This document shows, piece after piece, positions 13,864 to 14,625 of a stretch of 14,625 nucleotides of DNA. Position 1 is the first letter of the stretch, and each line of letters starts with the position of its first letter. Under the pieces are notes generated by a model that was given only the letters and a program-made list of their open reading frames with translations, was not told the origin of the DNA and did no database searches. This DNA comes from WGMK01 sp044359155 (GTDB lineage: Bacteria > Hydrogenedentota > Hydrogenedentia > Hydrogenedentales > JAEUWI01), in NCBI GenBank assembly GCA_044359155.1, contig JBIKMR010000089.1:1-14625 (forward strand), read 5' to 3'. Both the position numbers and the translations under genes were made by a program.

Positions 13864-13893
13864 AGCATACGTAAAATCTGCCTTAAATGTCAA
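13864..13893 (-). promoter_or_regulatory. Sigma-70-type promoter for the prepilin operon
   Basis: On the minus strand, TTGACA (13888-13893, perfect -35) is followed after 18 nt by TATGCT (13864-13869, 4/6 -10). Transcription would start near 13857, ahead of the GGTGGAG ribosome site at 13836-13842. This argues that the PilV-like protein starts downstream of 13857. Confidence 0.6.
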
Positions 13894-13935
13894 TTGTTTA
13901 CCTAATTCGGAAATCCTGTGAAACTCACAACTCAG

Positions 13936-13941
13936 ATTATA
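13936..13941 (-). promoter_or_regulatory. Possible second, extended -10 promoter for the prepilin operon
   Basis: The minus strand reads TGGTATAAT, a perfect TATAAT with the TGn extension. No good -35 box is found 16-18 nt upstream. A transcript from here would include the TTG at 13893. Confidence 0.35.
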
Positions 13942-13949
13942 CCAGCCTT

Positions 13950-13979
13950 TTGCGGCACAGGTGCGAGGCTTGCTATACT
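13950..13979 (+). promoter_or_regulatory. Promoter of yebC (extended -10)
   Basis: TTGCGG (13950-13955, partial -35) is separated by 18 nt from TATACT (13974-13979, 5/6). The -10 box is preceded by TGC, giving an extended -10. Transcription would start near 13986, giving a leader of about 40 nt before the ATG at 14026. Confidence 0.55.
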
Positions 13980-14025
13980 CGGCTGCATTCTTCGGACAGC
14001 GTTTATTGACAGGGAGTTACGCGTC

Positions 14026-14625
14026 ATGTCGGGTCATTCAAAGTGGAGCACCATCAAGCGTAAGAAGGGTGCGGCGGACGCCAAGCGGGGGAAGATATTC
14101 TCGAAGCTGGCGAAGGAAATTGTGGTGGCGGCAAAGTCGGGTGGTGGCGACCCAGACATGAACCCGCGCCTGCGCACAGTGTTGCTGGCTGCACGCGCGC
14201 AGAACATGCCCAAAGACAACGTGGCCCGCGCCATTACCAAGGGCTTGGGCGGCGATGGCGGCGCGAACTATGAAGAGCAGCGCTATGAGTGCTATGGCCC
14301 GGCGGGCGTGGCGGTTATCGTGGATACGCTGACCGACAACAAGAACCGCACGGTGGCGGATGTGCGCCACATTGTGAGCAAGCATGGCGGCAGCATGGCG
14401 GAGTCTGGCGCGGTGACGTGGAACTTCGACCAGAAGGGTTTGATCATCGTGGGCAAGAACGGCCACAACGATGACGAGTTCTTCGAGAAGGCCATCGAGG
14501 CGGGCGCAGACGACGTGGACATGGACGGAGAACACTACGAAGTGAGCACCGAGCCGACCGATCTGCACGCCGTGGTGCAGGCCCTCGATAAGATGGGCAT
14601 CACCGCTGAAGAAGCCAAGCTGACC
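14026..14625 (+). CDS. yebC: YebC/TACO1 family protein, 3' end outside the window
   Basis: The first 200 residues of a protein family usually about 240-250 long are visible; the frame is open to the last base. The N-terminus MSGHSKWSTIKRKKGAADAK with RGKIFSKLAKEI is the family signature. It is followed by MPKDNVARAITKGLGG and the central GPAGVAVIVDTLTDNKNRTV with HGGSMAESGAVTWNF. Members were first described as DNA-binding transcriptional regulators. More recent work describes bacterial YebC and mitochondrial TACO1 as translation factors that relieve ribosome stalling at polyproline. The start has AGGGAG (14011-14016) 9 nt upstream. It is divergent from the prepilin operon, with 132 nt or more between them. 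In many bacteria yebC neighbours ruvC/ruvA, so those genes may follow outside the window. Confidence 0.96.
   Translation, partial: MSGHSKWSTIKRKKGAADAKRGKIFSKLAKEIVVAAKSGGGDPDMNPRLRTVLLAARAQNMPKDNVARAITKGLGGDGGANYEEQRYECYGPAGVAVIVDTLTDNKNRTVADVRHIVSKHGGSMAESGAVTWNFDQKGLIIVGKNGHNDDEFFEKAIEAGADDVDMDGEHYEVSTEPTDLHAVVQALDKMGITAEEAKLT

Noticed and set aside
1..14625. tRNA, rRNA or a known riboswitch
   Set aside because: No cloverleaf with a GTTCGA-type T-loop, no rRNA segment and no recognised aptamer core was seen by eye in the intergenic stretches; a covariance-model scan was not possible.

Overview
The window is about 60% GC bacterial DNA with dense, overlapping operons. Three things stand out: a V/A-type rotary ATPase instead of the usual F-type, a long prepilin-like operon carrying a HEAT-repeat protein, and several families of small noncoding repeats. 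Together they suggest an uncultured or lightly studied lineage around the PVC/Planctomycetota-like or Hydrogenedentota-like bacteria. This placement is an impression from gene style and repeats, not from a phylogeny.

Region 1 (1-7500, + strand) is a V/A-type ATPase operon in the order I (3' end only), K, E, C, F, A, B, D, the order I recall for Thermus. It ends with a PTS EIIA-like gene 3 nt behind atpD. A strong GC-rich hairpin followed by a T-rich tract closes the operon. Two operon-internal hairpins, one after the multicopy K gene and one before A, and a set of 9-bp repeats before D are candidates for setting subunit stoichiometry. I, K, E and the soluble A3B3/D/F/C parts together make an ion-translocating rotary machine. 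The EIIA may link it to the phosphorelay that senses PEP, nitrogen or carbon state.

Region 2 (7500-8612) is mostly noncoding. It holds a hairpin-rich composite repeat (about 7510-7705), one unrecognised 158-aa gene (7816-8292), and a 320-base intergenic stretch containing a perfect 28-bp palindrome and a 14-bp palindrome.

Region 3 (8613-9392, + strand) is a single phytanoyl-CoA dioxygenase-like Fe(II)/2-oxoglutarate oxygenase. Its last 51 bases overlap, tail to tail, the last gene of the opposing operon.

Region 4 (13893 to 9342, - strand) is a tightly packed five-gene operon: a PilV-like, a PilW-like and a large PilX/GspK-like prepilin protein, then a secreted HEAT-repeat protein and a VOC/glyoxalase-like protein. 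All junctions overlap or lie within 2 nt. The large PilX-like protein carries one CxxCH motif, the signature for covalent heme c attachment, and the PilW- and PilX-like proteins carry EF-hand-like acidic loops. This gives a candidate heme- and calcium-binding pilus or pseudopilus tip and is the most unusual content of the window.

Region 5 (13894-14625): a divergent promoter region separates the pilin operon from a yebC/TACO1-family gene on the + strand, which runs off the window end.
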